Shown one piece after another: positions 53,450-64,000 of a DNA stretch of 64,000 bases (positions within the stretch are counted from its first letter, which is position 1; each line of letters begins with the position of its first letter). Source of the DNA: Hippophae tibetana (lineage: Eukaryota; Streptophyta; Magnoliopsida; Rosales; Elaeagnaceae); NCBI GenBank assembly GCA_037013495.1, contig CM072810.1, positions 106,048,898 to 106,112,897 of the forward strand. The letters run 5' to 3'. A program made the translations under genes and the position numbers. The notes under the pieces were generated by a model. The model searched no databases. It saw only the letters and a program-made list of their open reading frames with translations, and was not told the DNA's origin.

Positions 53450-55260
53450 AAGAGACAAATTTTCTACAACATCTTTCTATAAAAAGTTTAATTCATTATT
53501 TGATACAGATTTCTTGCAAATTGTATTGAAGAATGAACAAAGAAAAATTATTAATAATTGGATATTTTTGAAAGAATTGACTTAAAAGTAACTGGAAATA
53601 ACTATTGTATTAAGATATGATAGTAATGTGATTTCAATATATAAAATTTCATTAAGAAATTTCACACATGTCAAACATTTACAAAACACATCATTCTCTT
53701 TTATTGACATTGTATATGATAATGATAAGTATGTTCGATTCTTATCATTTTCTACTTCTGGTGTCAATACTGTATGCCTAATTTCTTTAAATCCAATCTT
53801 AATTTAATTACATTATTTATTTTTTCAAGTATATTAAGTAATGTATCAATCAAGCTCTCATATACATTTTTCTCAATATGCATGACATCTAAGATGTGAC
53901 GAATGTGAAAGTCTTTCCAATAAGGTAATTCTCAAAATATTGATTTTATATTCTAACAATCATGATTTACTGATTGAGCAACATTTTCATTTTTAGCTAT
54001 TTTATTAGTTGACCTATTTCGTTTCCCTCAATTAGTGAGTATTCTTTTCTTCATCTTTCTATATCGTTTGAATGTCATACCATTCAATCGTCTTAATATC
54101 TCAACAGCTCGTAAAGGTCTTAGTGTAGGATCATGATCTTCTTCGCCATCTTTTGTTTTGATATCTAAATTTTTGTCTAGATGACAAAATCTTTTGTCTT
54201 TTATAAGACATCTTTCTTCTATAAACAAGATAAGTTTCAAAAGTGTCATCACTACAAATAGGGCATCCTATATAACCTTTTGTTACATATCCTGATAAGT
54301 TTTCATAGACAAGAAAATCATTAATTGTCTATAAAATGACATCCTCAAGTTAAAGTATTCTTTTTTATGTGCGTCATAAACATTTACATTATTATTCCAC
54401 GACGTCTTTAAATCATCTATCAGAAGTTGCAAATACACATCAATATCAACTCTGGGTTGTTTCGGTCCTGAGATCAATAATATTAGCTCATGAATTTTCT
54501 TTTCATAAACAAGTATAAAGGAAAGTTGTATGTTACAATAATTATTGACCAACAACTATATCTGCTACTAAGGGAATTGTGTGAATTAATTTCATTAGCA
54601 GGAATGGCAAGATGAAGATTGCGCGAATCAGATGCAAATTGAGGGTATAAATTATCTATTACTTTCCAATTTGAAAATCAAGGATGACGTAGTATCCCAT
54701 AATTAGATTGATTCTCTGAATGCCAAGTCAACATATTTGATGTCTCTTTACTTTTAACCAACATTTGAAAGCGAAAAATTAGAAGAATGCATCAAAAAAA
54801 CCTTTATTGGCACACTTTTTTAGGTGTTGTCTTATTTGTAGCATGCTTCCATCTCGATTCTTTACACATAAAAAAATAATCTAATATCTCATATTCTATT
54901 TTATAAAGAATGCAATAATTTGGACAAGCATGAATATTATGATATTTCATACCAGATCGATAAAAAGATTTCTTCATTTCATACATTGAAGATGGAAACT
55001 CATTACTCTAAAAAAACATATATATTAGTACATTTAGTAATTTTGTGAATCACCACGAATTTTTGCCATCTTCTAGAAGTTTTTTAAAGGTTTTTGGATC
55101 ATCTTCATGTAGTTTATCTTCAATAGTATGAAACATATTTTTTGTTTGTACATTATGTATGGAATGCCTATTATAATAAGATGTATATAATCCACTCACA
55201 TACTTAATCTCATCAATATCATGAAATTTCTTATTTTTATATTTAACGCATAGACATTAA
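53450..55260 (-). pseudogene. TNP2-like transposase, many breaks
   Basis: Recognisable pieces in minus-strand order: FPSSMYEMKKSFYRSGMKYH followed by NIHACPNYCILYK and SRWK (about 54990-54850); HELILLISGPKQPRVDIDVY and LLIDDLKTSWNNNVNVYDAH (54530-54330); LKLILFIEERCL through RPLRAVEIL (54250-54090); PYWKDFHIRHILDVMHIEKN and SLIDTLLNI (about 53930-53820); then RTYLSLSYTMSIKEND, FCKCLTCVKF and the degraded KSHxxHxLxQxLFPV region (53760-53570). These follow the order of plant TNP2 transposases. Stops and frame changes between pieces show it is non-functional. Confidence 0.85.
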
Positions 55261-56084
55261 ATCAGACTAATTTCATTATTACTATACAGGTAAATTCAAA
55301 GAAAATTTCAACTCCAAAAACATAGTCATGCTCAATTCTATATTTTGACATTCAAGATTTGTCTATTTTCTATCGATGACATTAAACATATTAACTATAA
55401 AGTTATAAATTATTAGAATATCCATCAAAACATCATATAAAAATAAATACATAAAATCTAAATAATTAATAAACTCGTTATAACATTAACAATATATAAT
55501 ATATAATAATTTATATAAATTCACGTAATAATAATAAAAATACATAACCTACATAAAACATAAAATACATATAAAATATATTAATAATATACACATAAAA
55601 TAACACATAACAATATATTAATATAATATATATAATATTAACAATATATTTTATATATGCACGTAATACTAATAATTTAAAATAAATTAAGTTTAAAATA
55701 AATAAATTAAAATAAATAAATAAAATATACATTTTTCTCTTCTAAATTTGAATAAAAATACACGACCTACCCAACACAAAATATAGATAAATAATTAATA
55801 ACTTATAGCATACATTACAATAAAAAATAATTTTACAAAAGTTATATAAAAATATAAAATATTAATAATAAGTGTAAAATAATTCATAAAAATACATATA
55901 AGAGTGAAACAAGTGAAAAAATGAAGTAAAATAGTGTTTGGTAATTGAGAAAGTGAAGGAAATGGTAAGAAAAAAATAAATATTATGCTTAAAAAAATAG
56001 TAGATCTGAATAAAAAATTAGAGAAGAACAAAACACAACTAGCAATGGTGGTCGGAAGAAGAAAAAAAGAAGAAAAAAAAGACA

Positions 56085-56400
56085 CTTAACGTCAATCCTA
56101 TGTGTTAATCGATGCTATACGTAGAATGTAGCATCGGTTCTACACACCAACCGACGTGAGACATGTGTAGCGTCGGTTGACACATAAGACCGACGTTACT
56201 AGTTATGCATCGATTGATGTGACAACCTACACTACACGTGAAACGTAGCATCGATTGCCACGTTAATTGACGCGAGTCCACGTGTAGCGTCGATTGTACA
56301 CATCAACTAACTTAAAATTACAAGTCGATTGAGGTATACAACCGACGTTACGTCCCACATGTAGCATCAATTTCACATCAATTGATGCTATTTTTTGATT
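56085..56400. repeat. subterminal repeat array of the CACTA element
   Basis: Short variants of acatgtagcgtcggttg, (a)accgacgttac and cgtgtagcgtcgattg occur at least ten times in both orientations, with higher GC content than surroundings. CACTA elements carry such arrays as transposase-binding sites. Confidence 0.75.
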
Positions 56401-56589
56401 TTTTTGCTATTGTTTTAAGTTTTCATAAACATATTGACTAAAAGTTCGTTATAAGTTAATTTTAAGAAAAAAATAACTTGAAATTATGACTTAAATATTT
56501 TTTATTATAGTAGTGTATAATTACTTTAAAGTCCTACTAGCATCATTTCAAGTAAAGAACTAATAACTTGAGTAATATTGTTTTGATTA

Positions 56590-56800
56590 TTATCCAGTCT
56601 TTCGTACAAAAATAAAACATGTTGAACTTTTCACTCGTGACAATGTTTTGGCTAGTCAATTGGTTGTTCATCATGTTTCTTCTTTATAACAATGGACTAA
56701 TGTGCTCATTAAATCAATGTCCCATGCTTAGTTTGTACTTTTACGTTCCAAACTTAGTTCTTTAATCCTGCCCCTGAGTTTGAGGGGTTAAGATTGAATA
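56590..56800 (+). pseudogene. copia RNase H terminus and start of a 3' LTR-adjacent region
   Basis: In one plus-strand frame: SFVQK, stop, KHVELFTRDNVLASQLVVHHVS and later LRSKL and PLSLRG. This matches the end of copia polyproteins, where RTKHIEVD.HFVR, DILTKxL and LSLRG precede the polypurine tract. Several stops. The sequence after 56790 may be LTR, but no partner was found. Confidence 0.6.
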
Positions 56801-59604
56801 TGCTGATTGTGCAGATGAAGTATGATCAGATTCTACCAATTCCAACCAATTCCCTACGTCATTGGCTGCTTCTTATACATTCACAGTACCAATGAGGACT
56901 TCATACCATTTGATTAAAACAAAATACTTCTCAATAATGAAGAACTCTACTTGGCCTGATTCAGAAAAATCATGGCCTAGGTAGCATTATATGAGTTGTT
57001 ATAGCTACTATTCTTTCTGCTCAATAAATGAGCATTGAAAATTGTGTGATCCAATAGTGAAAATTGTCAATCATGCTAATAGCAAACTTCCCCTTTAATT
57101 AAAGGATGAAGCATGAATTGTATATTAAGACCAAAAGAGCCGTCTTGTTTTGGCTTAAGTATGCAACGTACGTAATAATTAGAAAAACCTAAGACAAATA
57201 AATAAATAACTATTTTAGCTGTATCATTGAGTATAGTTTAATTCTTTTATTATTTTTCTTTAGTAATTTAGTTTTTTATTTTAAAAAAATTACAATATAA
57301 AGATAAATAATTAAATTTTAATTTTTATTAATTTTTTTATTAATTTTATAATCATTATAGTTTATTATTAAAGAAAATGTATATATAAAAACAATATTTC
57401 AATAACAGTTACGAAAATATGAGAAAAAATTAAAAAAATAATTTATTATTTGTACTTATATTATTATTTTTTAAAAATAAAAAAACTAAATTATTACAAA
57501 AAAAATGATAAAAAATATAAATTATTCTATTTCACATAACTAAACTTATATGTATGATGTTGTAATAGGAGGAATAAATAAGTGAAATTTGGAGGATTTT
57601 TTTTTCTTCCCTGAGTTTCATATATATATATATATATATATGTTTCTTGTCAAAGTGTTTGCGTTGGTAACATATATGTATTCAATTTTGACGTGTTGTA
57701 GCAGTTATAGCTACCAAATATTCCTAAAATACCAATCATATGCAATCTAATTTACATGTATATAATAAAGGTTCTTCTTTCCTTTCCTTTTTTCCAACTT
57801 TAACATTGGTGTGTTCTACCAACTCTTATAATTCATGAACCTTTTGTATGAGTCAAAAATATAGCTTACATTCCTTGTCGCAATTTAAGTAAGCTTGCAT
57901 GTTAGATGCCGTTAAAAGTTAATTTAACAAGTTAATTAGATTTTATTTAATATTAGAATCCAATAAATTATAATTGGCTTAATATTATAAAAAAAAATAT
58001 GATTATAATTTATAAGAATGTTATTTACTTACTGTAATTATTATTATTATTATTTTCTTATGAATACACGACCTTTTCAATGCTTCAGAGCTTTTCCAAA
58101 CTTTTCTCCAACCAAAAACACAAACCCTCTAATTGTTTTAGGGAAAACAAAACCTATAATTGATTCCTAAAAGTGTAAACACAGTAAACAATTAAATCGT
58201 ATTTTATTAATTGTTATTCAATAAATTAATTAAATTCGTGTTTTGCACTTAATTTCTTTTATGTAATTCATAAAAATAATTTAATTGGTCAAAATATATA
58301 AATATTAAGCTAGTTAAATTAAAAGAGAGAGTATTATTTTTTTAAGTATTATTATATACTTCAATTATTAATTGAAAATAAAGTTAGAGATATGAGATAA
58401 CGAAGTAAATATGAGATCAATTAGTAATAGGAGCTAATTAGATTGATATATGCATTAAATTTTGATAAAAAATATTTTTGTCTCAACTTTTGTGATAAGC
58501 AAATTTTGAAAATTACATAAAATAATGACACTAAAATTTATAACAATAAAAGTAACATCATTAATAATATTTGACATGTCAAATTGAATAATAAATATGT
58601 ATAAATTATTGTAATTTAACTTGAATGGTATTTAGTGTAAAAAGATGCATCAATTCTTTTTAATAGTAAAAATATGAGCTATATATCATAACTATTATTT
58701 TTATGGTTACATGTTTTAAAATATGTTATTTTTATTGTTTTTCAAATAATAAAATAGTACCCTTGAAAATTGTAATTTTATAATAACATTTATTTATGTC
58801 AATATCTCATATATTTTTTAATATTAAAAAATATGACACGTTATTTTAAATCGAGTACAATTTAATTGAACTTATTCAATATATTTAAAGTATTATTTTT
58901 ATCTTTATAAATTTTAAAAAATTATAATTTAAAAAAATTACGCACCAAATTAAATCTCAATATAAGAGAGTAGTTGTTTCGTGACTTTAATCCATAGTTA
59001 ATACTTTGCCTCACTTTAGTTAAACAATTTTTTTTTCTTAAACCTTACTTTAATTATTTAATAATTAATATGATGATGCTTTTGTTTATCTTCTCCATTT
59101 GAGGAGAAAGAAAGAAGAATTCTCTCCCCATACAGTGATTCTTTCTTCTCTCTTTTCATTGGAGAAAAGGAAGAGATTCTCATCTTTGAAGATATTCTCA
59201 TCTTTTAGCTTTTAGGCTAATTAGTTTCCAAGTTTTCTAAATTTTGTAGCCCTTCATATGCTATTTCTAAATAAATAAAAAACTTAATATTTTATCCCAA
59301 AATTATTATATTTTAAAAAAAAAGTTTTAAATTAAAAGTTTGCGTGACAAATATATTTCTCACTTACGTTTCTAAACTTGGTTAAATTTGAGGACTTAAA
59401 GTATCATAAAAAGTATAATATTTAATAAATTTAGGATTAAAATATTAAGATTTTTTTTTAATTTGAAAATCTTTATATGAAATATTACAAAGGTTGGAAC
59501 ATTACAAATTATTTAGCTTTTTCTACGTTTCTCCAAAAACAAAAACAAACAAAAAATCATCATTTAAAAAAGTGCATATGAATTTGAGATTAATTGGTGA
59601 TGTG
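56801..59604. other. intergenic, AT-rich, with a (TA)n run
   Basis: A perfect (TA)n microsatellite lies at 57621-57641. An imperfect purine/pyrimidine foldback (gagaaagaaagaag against cttctttcttctct) lies at 59105-59160. No gene recognised. Confidence 0.45.
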
Positions 59605-60048
59605 TATCGTGTAGAATGTGTTCAATCTTCCTAAAACTTTATGGTATCTTTGGTTTGTTCTATTAATTTGCCTGGGTATCTTATATCTTAACATCTTATC
59701 TTTATATTTATCTAATTAATACGATTATAATACGTTATTTAAAAAAGTTACTTAAATTTATAAGAAATTTATTGTTCTTATTAATATGATAATATTAACT
59801 GAGAATTATTAGACAAGATTTAAAATTTGGGATCCGAATCTCATAATTTATATTTAGGATGCATTCCTTTGCTTTCTAAACTTTTCAAATTCATTTTTAA
59901 CAATAGAGTATGATCTTTTAAGTCCAAATGATCACGCACGCTGGTTTTGCTGTATAATTCGTCAACTAGACATGTATACAGACTGTGTAGGACTCACAAT
60001 GAGTTGGCAATTTATAACATAATTAATTAGCAGATGACCAGGCACATG
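59605..60048. repeat. dispersed duplicate segment, copy B
   Basis: Partner of 28306-28780, same orientation. Non-coding. Neither copy shows clear terminal repeats or target duplications. Confidence 0.65.
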
Positions 60049-61230
60049 AAACGTTAGGATAGACAATAATTAGTACTAATCAATATTTTGTTTAAAATTT
60101 ATTATTTTTTAGTTTACTATAAATTATATCTTTTTAATTATTTCTAATAAAATTTAAAAATAATTCATTAAAATAAAAAAATTATACTTGAGTTCATTTT
60201 AGTTTCATAAATTGAATATATTAGTAATTTTACTTTAAATTGATACATTTTAATCACATCATTTTTATATTTTTAGACACTTTATTTATTTTAGGTAAAT
60301 TTTGATAATTTTAATTTACTTTATTTTATATTTTTTAAAAAAATATTTGAGATATTTTTATCTTTAAACATATACTTGTAGGGTTCCTATTACTGAGATT
60401 TATTTTAATTCAACTTAAGTTTTAGCAATAAAACAATATCTTAAAAATTGACAATAAATGACTACATTGTTCAAAATGCAATGGTAATGTGATTAAAATG
60501 TCATAATTTTAAGAAATAAAACTAATATATTAAATTTGTAAAAATAAAATCACCAAAGTATTATGCTACTCATTCATTATATACTAAACAATTAATGCTA
60601 CTCATTCATTATGTACTCTCTTTTTATAAAAAAAATTTAAATGTAAAATGATTTCATATATTTTTATTTTATTGATTTAATTATTCTTTTATTTTTCATT
60701 TTAATGAATGAAATATAATTTAAAACAAAACTCGTACATCTATAAATAAGATTTAAATTCTAAAACTTTAACTTGTTAAAATAAGTTTTATATTATTGAC
60801 TTATAGTTGTTATCTCTAATTTATAAAATTTATATTTAATATTTAATATAATAAAATATGTACAATTTAATCTCGTCTAAAAATTGGTCATCATAGATAA
60901 CCAATTATAAAATGCAACATGATACAATATTCAATTGATTTATTAAATGATAAACAAATTTCGTGGTCATTAATTATTACAAATGAGCCTGAAATTGTTT
61001 TTATATGATAATAATATTGAGATTTTTATCTTTTTTTTTTTGTAAATCTATTGAGATTTTTATATTGTTTATAGCTAAATTATTTTTTATGATTAAGTAT
61101 TTCCACCAATTAATTAATATTATCTAACTAATATGACAGAATTTACTTATCATTAATTGATAGACATTATAAAATTTAATTAAAAAAATTATATGTAAAT
61201 AAGATTATTTAGAAAGATGATAATATTTTA
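60049..61230. other. intergenic, very AT-rich
   Basis: A short direct repeat (gctactcattcattat) occurs at about 60563 and 60598. No gene recognised. Confidence 0.45.
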
Positions 61231-62074
61231 AGGTTTTTAGAAAGTGATTTAGAATGAAAATAATGCTTATATCCTTTATTTCTCTCATAAATAAGATATA
61301 TATAAACATACAAGATGTATATTTGTATATTACATTAATAAGTACTTTGTCAAGGTATCATAGTCGATCTAAACATAACATTTTTAAAACAATAACTCAT
61401 TCAATGAAGCTAGGTCTTTTCCCTAGCAATCAAGTAGCTAGAGTTTGTACATCCCTTGCATAAGTATGGGTAGAATCATGGAGAGTCGCCAGGTTTCTTG
61501 ACATCGATGTCCTCGTGGTCAGGTTGCTAGGCGAAGTGCTCCACAAGAAAATTAGCATACTCTAGAGCTAGGTCACTATATATAAGGTGCTCGATACACC
61601 AAACTCTCATCCAAGCGAGGTAACTCATGTCTCTAGGATAACTAGCAACCCCTATACACATAACATTCCTAACATTAACTCCCTTATTTTCTAAATTTTC
61701 TAGAATTTTGGAAATATTAGAAAATATTTTCAGTATTTAATTTTAATTTTTAATGTGCAAACTGTTCAACTTCCACCCTTCCTCTATAAATAGTAACACA
61801 TTTAACTTTTTATCCATTAAAGTTTTACTTAGCTAATTTTTTCTCCAAAGAATCTTAGCTCGACACAATTTCTTACCATACAATTCTACATAAGCAACCC
61901 ATTTGAACATCACTTAGTTTGGATTTCAGTACATTAGGTTAGCAACTTCCTTTGAAAAATCAATATGTTTTTTTATTCTCAAGCCGCTCGTTATCAAATT
62001 TACAACTTTCTTCACCAACTAGGTAACTTTCTTATCATTTCCTTCTTTTTTGCCATGTCTTCTAATAAAGGAAA

Positions 62075-62602
62075 ATGTATAGCTCATTCATTATCTTTCA
62101 AAGATTTTTTCCAAGTCGTACAAAAAGTATTTATTTAAGGATAGGAACATTTCGAGAAAGATCTCGGGACTCAGTCTGCTTACCAATGATCTCAGAACAA
62201 GCTAAGCGACCTATTGAAGCTTTAGTAGGTCACGATGAAGAGTTGACCAAAACGGGTGGTGCACCTATAAAGAAGAGTGTCCTAATCCTTTCCGCTTCAT
62301 TTGGGTCACACCATGTTTCCTTATCATCCTCACAGGGACTGATACCCATCATTCGCTTCCCTTTATCTACTGTAGAAAAGGTACCCCACCTAAAGAAGAA
62401 GTGCGACAACAAGGGTAAGCCTACCTATCGAATTAAGGATAAGCATCATATCAAAATAATGCCAAGTGATATGACTGTTGATGATTTGATGGAGATCAGG
62501 CAAAAATATGGTATTTCCTCACCTTGTTTCCTTATCGTATCGAGAAAATGTCAAGTGATCATTAGTGGATGCCAATTGTTTGGAGATATGCTAGTGTTTT
62601 AA
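62075..62602 (+). CDS. hypothetical protein, possibly a retroelement gag-like fragment
   Basis: The frame of 175 residues is the longest one in the right 10 kb and has a composition unlike random AT-rich DNA. The C-terminal part, PSDMTVDDLMEIRQKYGISS, resembles the start of the plant domain annotated as a putative gypsy-type transposon protein; this is from memory of that family's style and is uncertain. The N-terminal half is Ser/Arg/Lys-rich and not recognised. The frame stops immediately before the right direct repeat, which supports a transposon origin. Confidence 0.35.
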   Translation: MYSSFIIFQRFFPSRTKSIYLRIGTFRERSRDSVCLPMISEQAKRPIEALVGHDEELTKTGGAPIKKSVLILSASFGSHHVSLSSSQGLIPIIRFPLSTVEKVPHLKKKCDNKGKPTYRIKDKHHIKIMPSDMTVDDLMEIRQKYGISSPCFLIVSRKCQVIISGCQLFGDMLVF

Positions 62603-62720
62603 GATTTAGAGAAAAGGGATTAAGAATTAAGATAATACTCAAATTCTTTATTCCTATCATAAATAAGGTATATAAACATACAAGAGATATATATATCTAT
62701 ATTACATTGGTAGGTATTTT

Positions 62721-62832
62721 ATAACCAACTTAAATATGATATTTTTACTGTAAAGTAAAGCCGTTATATATAAGGTTATAACCAACTTAAATATGATATT
62801 TTTACTCTAAAGTAAAGCCGTTATATATAAGG
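62721..62832. repeat. 57-bp tandem duplication
   Basis: Copy 1 is 62721-62777 and copy 2 is 62778-62832. They differ at one internal base (actg against actc) and at the end. It lies in the right direct repeat of the short LTR-like element; the single-copy state in the left repeat shows the duplication came later. Confidence 0.9.
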
Positions 62833-62907
62833 TATTCGATACATTGGACTCTCACAATGTAACTCAAGTCATTAGGATAACAACCATTATACACATAATA
62901 TTTTTAA

Positions 62908-64000
62908 TAGATCAAAATTTAAATATCAAATTATTATTAAAAATATCAAATACATAATTCGCTAAAACCTATTTACATCAATATACAAACTTTAATCAAA
63001 TTATAAAAATTAAATGATAGGATCCCTTTATTAAATAAATATTTACACCTCTCATAAAATAATAATTATTTCAATAAGTCCAACTGTCCTTGTTTTCTCT
63101 GTAAAGCAACTACTACAAACTATTATGTTTTGATATTTAGTAAAAAAAATTAAATTTATCCGTTTTAAATAACTGACCTAAAATATTTCACCTATTTTAA
63201 AAAAGGACTCAATTTTTTTAAAATATTTTTTTTGTTTTTTTCATTTTAAGTAATCTGGCCTAATTTTTTTAAAAATATTTGTCAGCTAAAATAAAATGAC
63301 CGTGTGAAAAGAAAATAACAAAAATCGTAAAACTTGTAGCAATAAAAGCTACAAGTTAAAAATATATAACAATAATAATAGTATATTTATATAAATTTTA
63401 TATATTTTTACTATTAAAAAAATCTGTTATATTATTTTATTTTAAACAATATCTAATTAAATTATAATCATTTAGATCCGTTTAATATTAAACATCGTTT
63501 AATTAGACATCTTTTAATGTTATTAAGGTGATTTGCTATTGTTATAAGTTTTATAAATATTATTTTTTATAATTTCTGAAAAATATTGTACAATTTTAAA
63601 AAGTATATAATTATATCATTTCAGTTGTTATTTCATTATAAAATTCTTCTTTAAATTTTGAATTTTATTAATTTTAAATATTTTTAATAATAATATTTAA
63701 AATATTGATAAAAGAGAATGTATTGTTATTTTTAAAACATTCAAGATTTTTTCATTATTTCGTAAAATTTAAGAATATATTTTTAATTTAACCAAACATC
63801 TACATTTTGATTTTTAACGTGAGTTTGACCGGGTTAAGGATCCACAGGCCCACAGCTAAATGAAAGAAGATTAAAAGAACAACAATCAAATTAAACCACA
63901 TAGTTGATAAAAATAAATAAATAAACCATACGCATTGAAGAATTGAACGAGGATAAGAAAGGTAAACATAAAATTTAATTAATTATTTTTTATTATTAAT
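62908..64000. other. right edge, AT-rich, then possible gene flank
   Basis: Mostly AT-rich without features. From about 63820 the composition becomes more mixed and purine-rich, as in a 5' leader of a gene beyond the edge, but nothing can be assigned. Confidence 0.35.

Larger units (their letters stand above)
53400..56515 (-). mobile_element. degraded CACTA (En/Spm) transposon with TNP2-type transposase remains
   Basis: The right end, read on the minus strand, is CACTACTATAATAAAA (56515-56500), a standard CACTA terminus. Subterminal repeats follow at 56085-56400, then an AT-rich part and the transposase remains at about 55260-53450. The left terminus was not identified; the element probably lost it, or it is hidden in 53100-53400. 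Confidence 0.82.
61231..62907 (+). mobile_element. short LTR-like element: direct repeats around one open frame
   Basis: Left repeat about 61231-61672, right repeat about 62603-62907. They share ctttatt..ct..cataaataag.tatat, aaacatacaaga, then tatatataaggt..tcgatac and actctca, aactca and aggataac, and cacataa. The right copy lacks the middle of the left one and has a 57-bp tandem duplication instead. Between them lies a 176-codon frame. This resembles a small non-autonomous LTR retroelement; I saw no standard primer-binding site, so the assignment is tentative. Confidence 0.5.

Noticed and set aside
55511..56085. Hydrophobic minus-strand frames (73 and 96 codons)
   Set aside because: Runs of Ile, Tyr, Phe and Leu come from AT-rich DNA inside the CACTA element; no membrane protein family is suggested.
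56085..56400. CRISPR-like spaced repeats
   Set aside because: The repeats are short, in both orientations, irregularly spaced and adjacent to a CACTA terminus in a plant genome; they are subterminal transposon repeats.

Overview
This is a 64 kb stretch of AT-rich nuclear DNA from a plant, most likely a eudicot. The signs are GT-AG introns in genes for plant-type proteins, a plastid lysine-pathway enzyme, a PORR-domain organelle RNA-binding protein, a SABATH methyltransferase exon, and long blocks of nested LTR retrotransposons and DNA transposons. I cannot name the species.

Host genes are few. From the left: (1) the first nine coding exons of an ALG1/TURAN-type beta-1,4-mannosyltransferase on the minus strand, 560-2903, with a likely 5' UTR exon at 4672; its 3' part lies beyond the left edge. 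(2) A complete eight-exon LYSA gene (diaminopimelate decarboxylase), minus strand, 11269-16786, 486 codons with every exon junction in phase. (3) A solitary first exon of a SABATH carboxyl methyltransferase at 24981-25073 with no recognisable second exon. (4) A single-exon, probably GPI-anchored hydroxyproline-rich glycoprotein at 30076-30594, minus strand. (5) A PORR-domain protein with an intact 451-codon reading frame at 51461-52816, plus strand, with a probable intron in its 5' UTR. These genes are functionally unrelated and there is no operon or metabolic cluster.

The rest is mostly mobile DNA of different ages. A Ty1-copia element with both LTRs occupies 18221-23639 and is inserted in an older LINE-like tail. 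A Ty3-gypsy chromovirus-type element with a perfect 5-bp target duplication occupies 40104-45009 on the minus strand. Older remains are a gypsy RNase H scrap near 5509, a long LTR plus primer site at 25765-27392, a degenerate copia at about 33000-37390, a CACTA element with TNP2-type transposase at about 53400-56515, a copia tail at 56590-56800, a CACTA-like end at 46840 and a short LTR-like element at 61231-62907.

The most unusual structures are a 2.34-kb imperfect inverted repeat (7447-9787) with arms of about 940 bp and a second hairpin inside; a PIF/Harbinger-like element with TTA target duplications whose interior is filled with telomere-like CCCTAAA sequence (50043-50883), with a second degraded copy at 45585-46290; a 190-bp insertion in LYSA intron 2 whose empty site survives in a neighbouring tandem copy; a 22-bp patch in the gypsy reverse transcriptase copied from about 208 bp away; and a 42-bp minisatellite just inside the PORR gene's likely 5' UTR intron. 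I found no convincing new protein system, no CRISPR array and no tRNA or rRNA gene.
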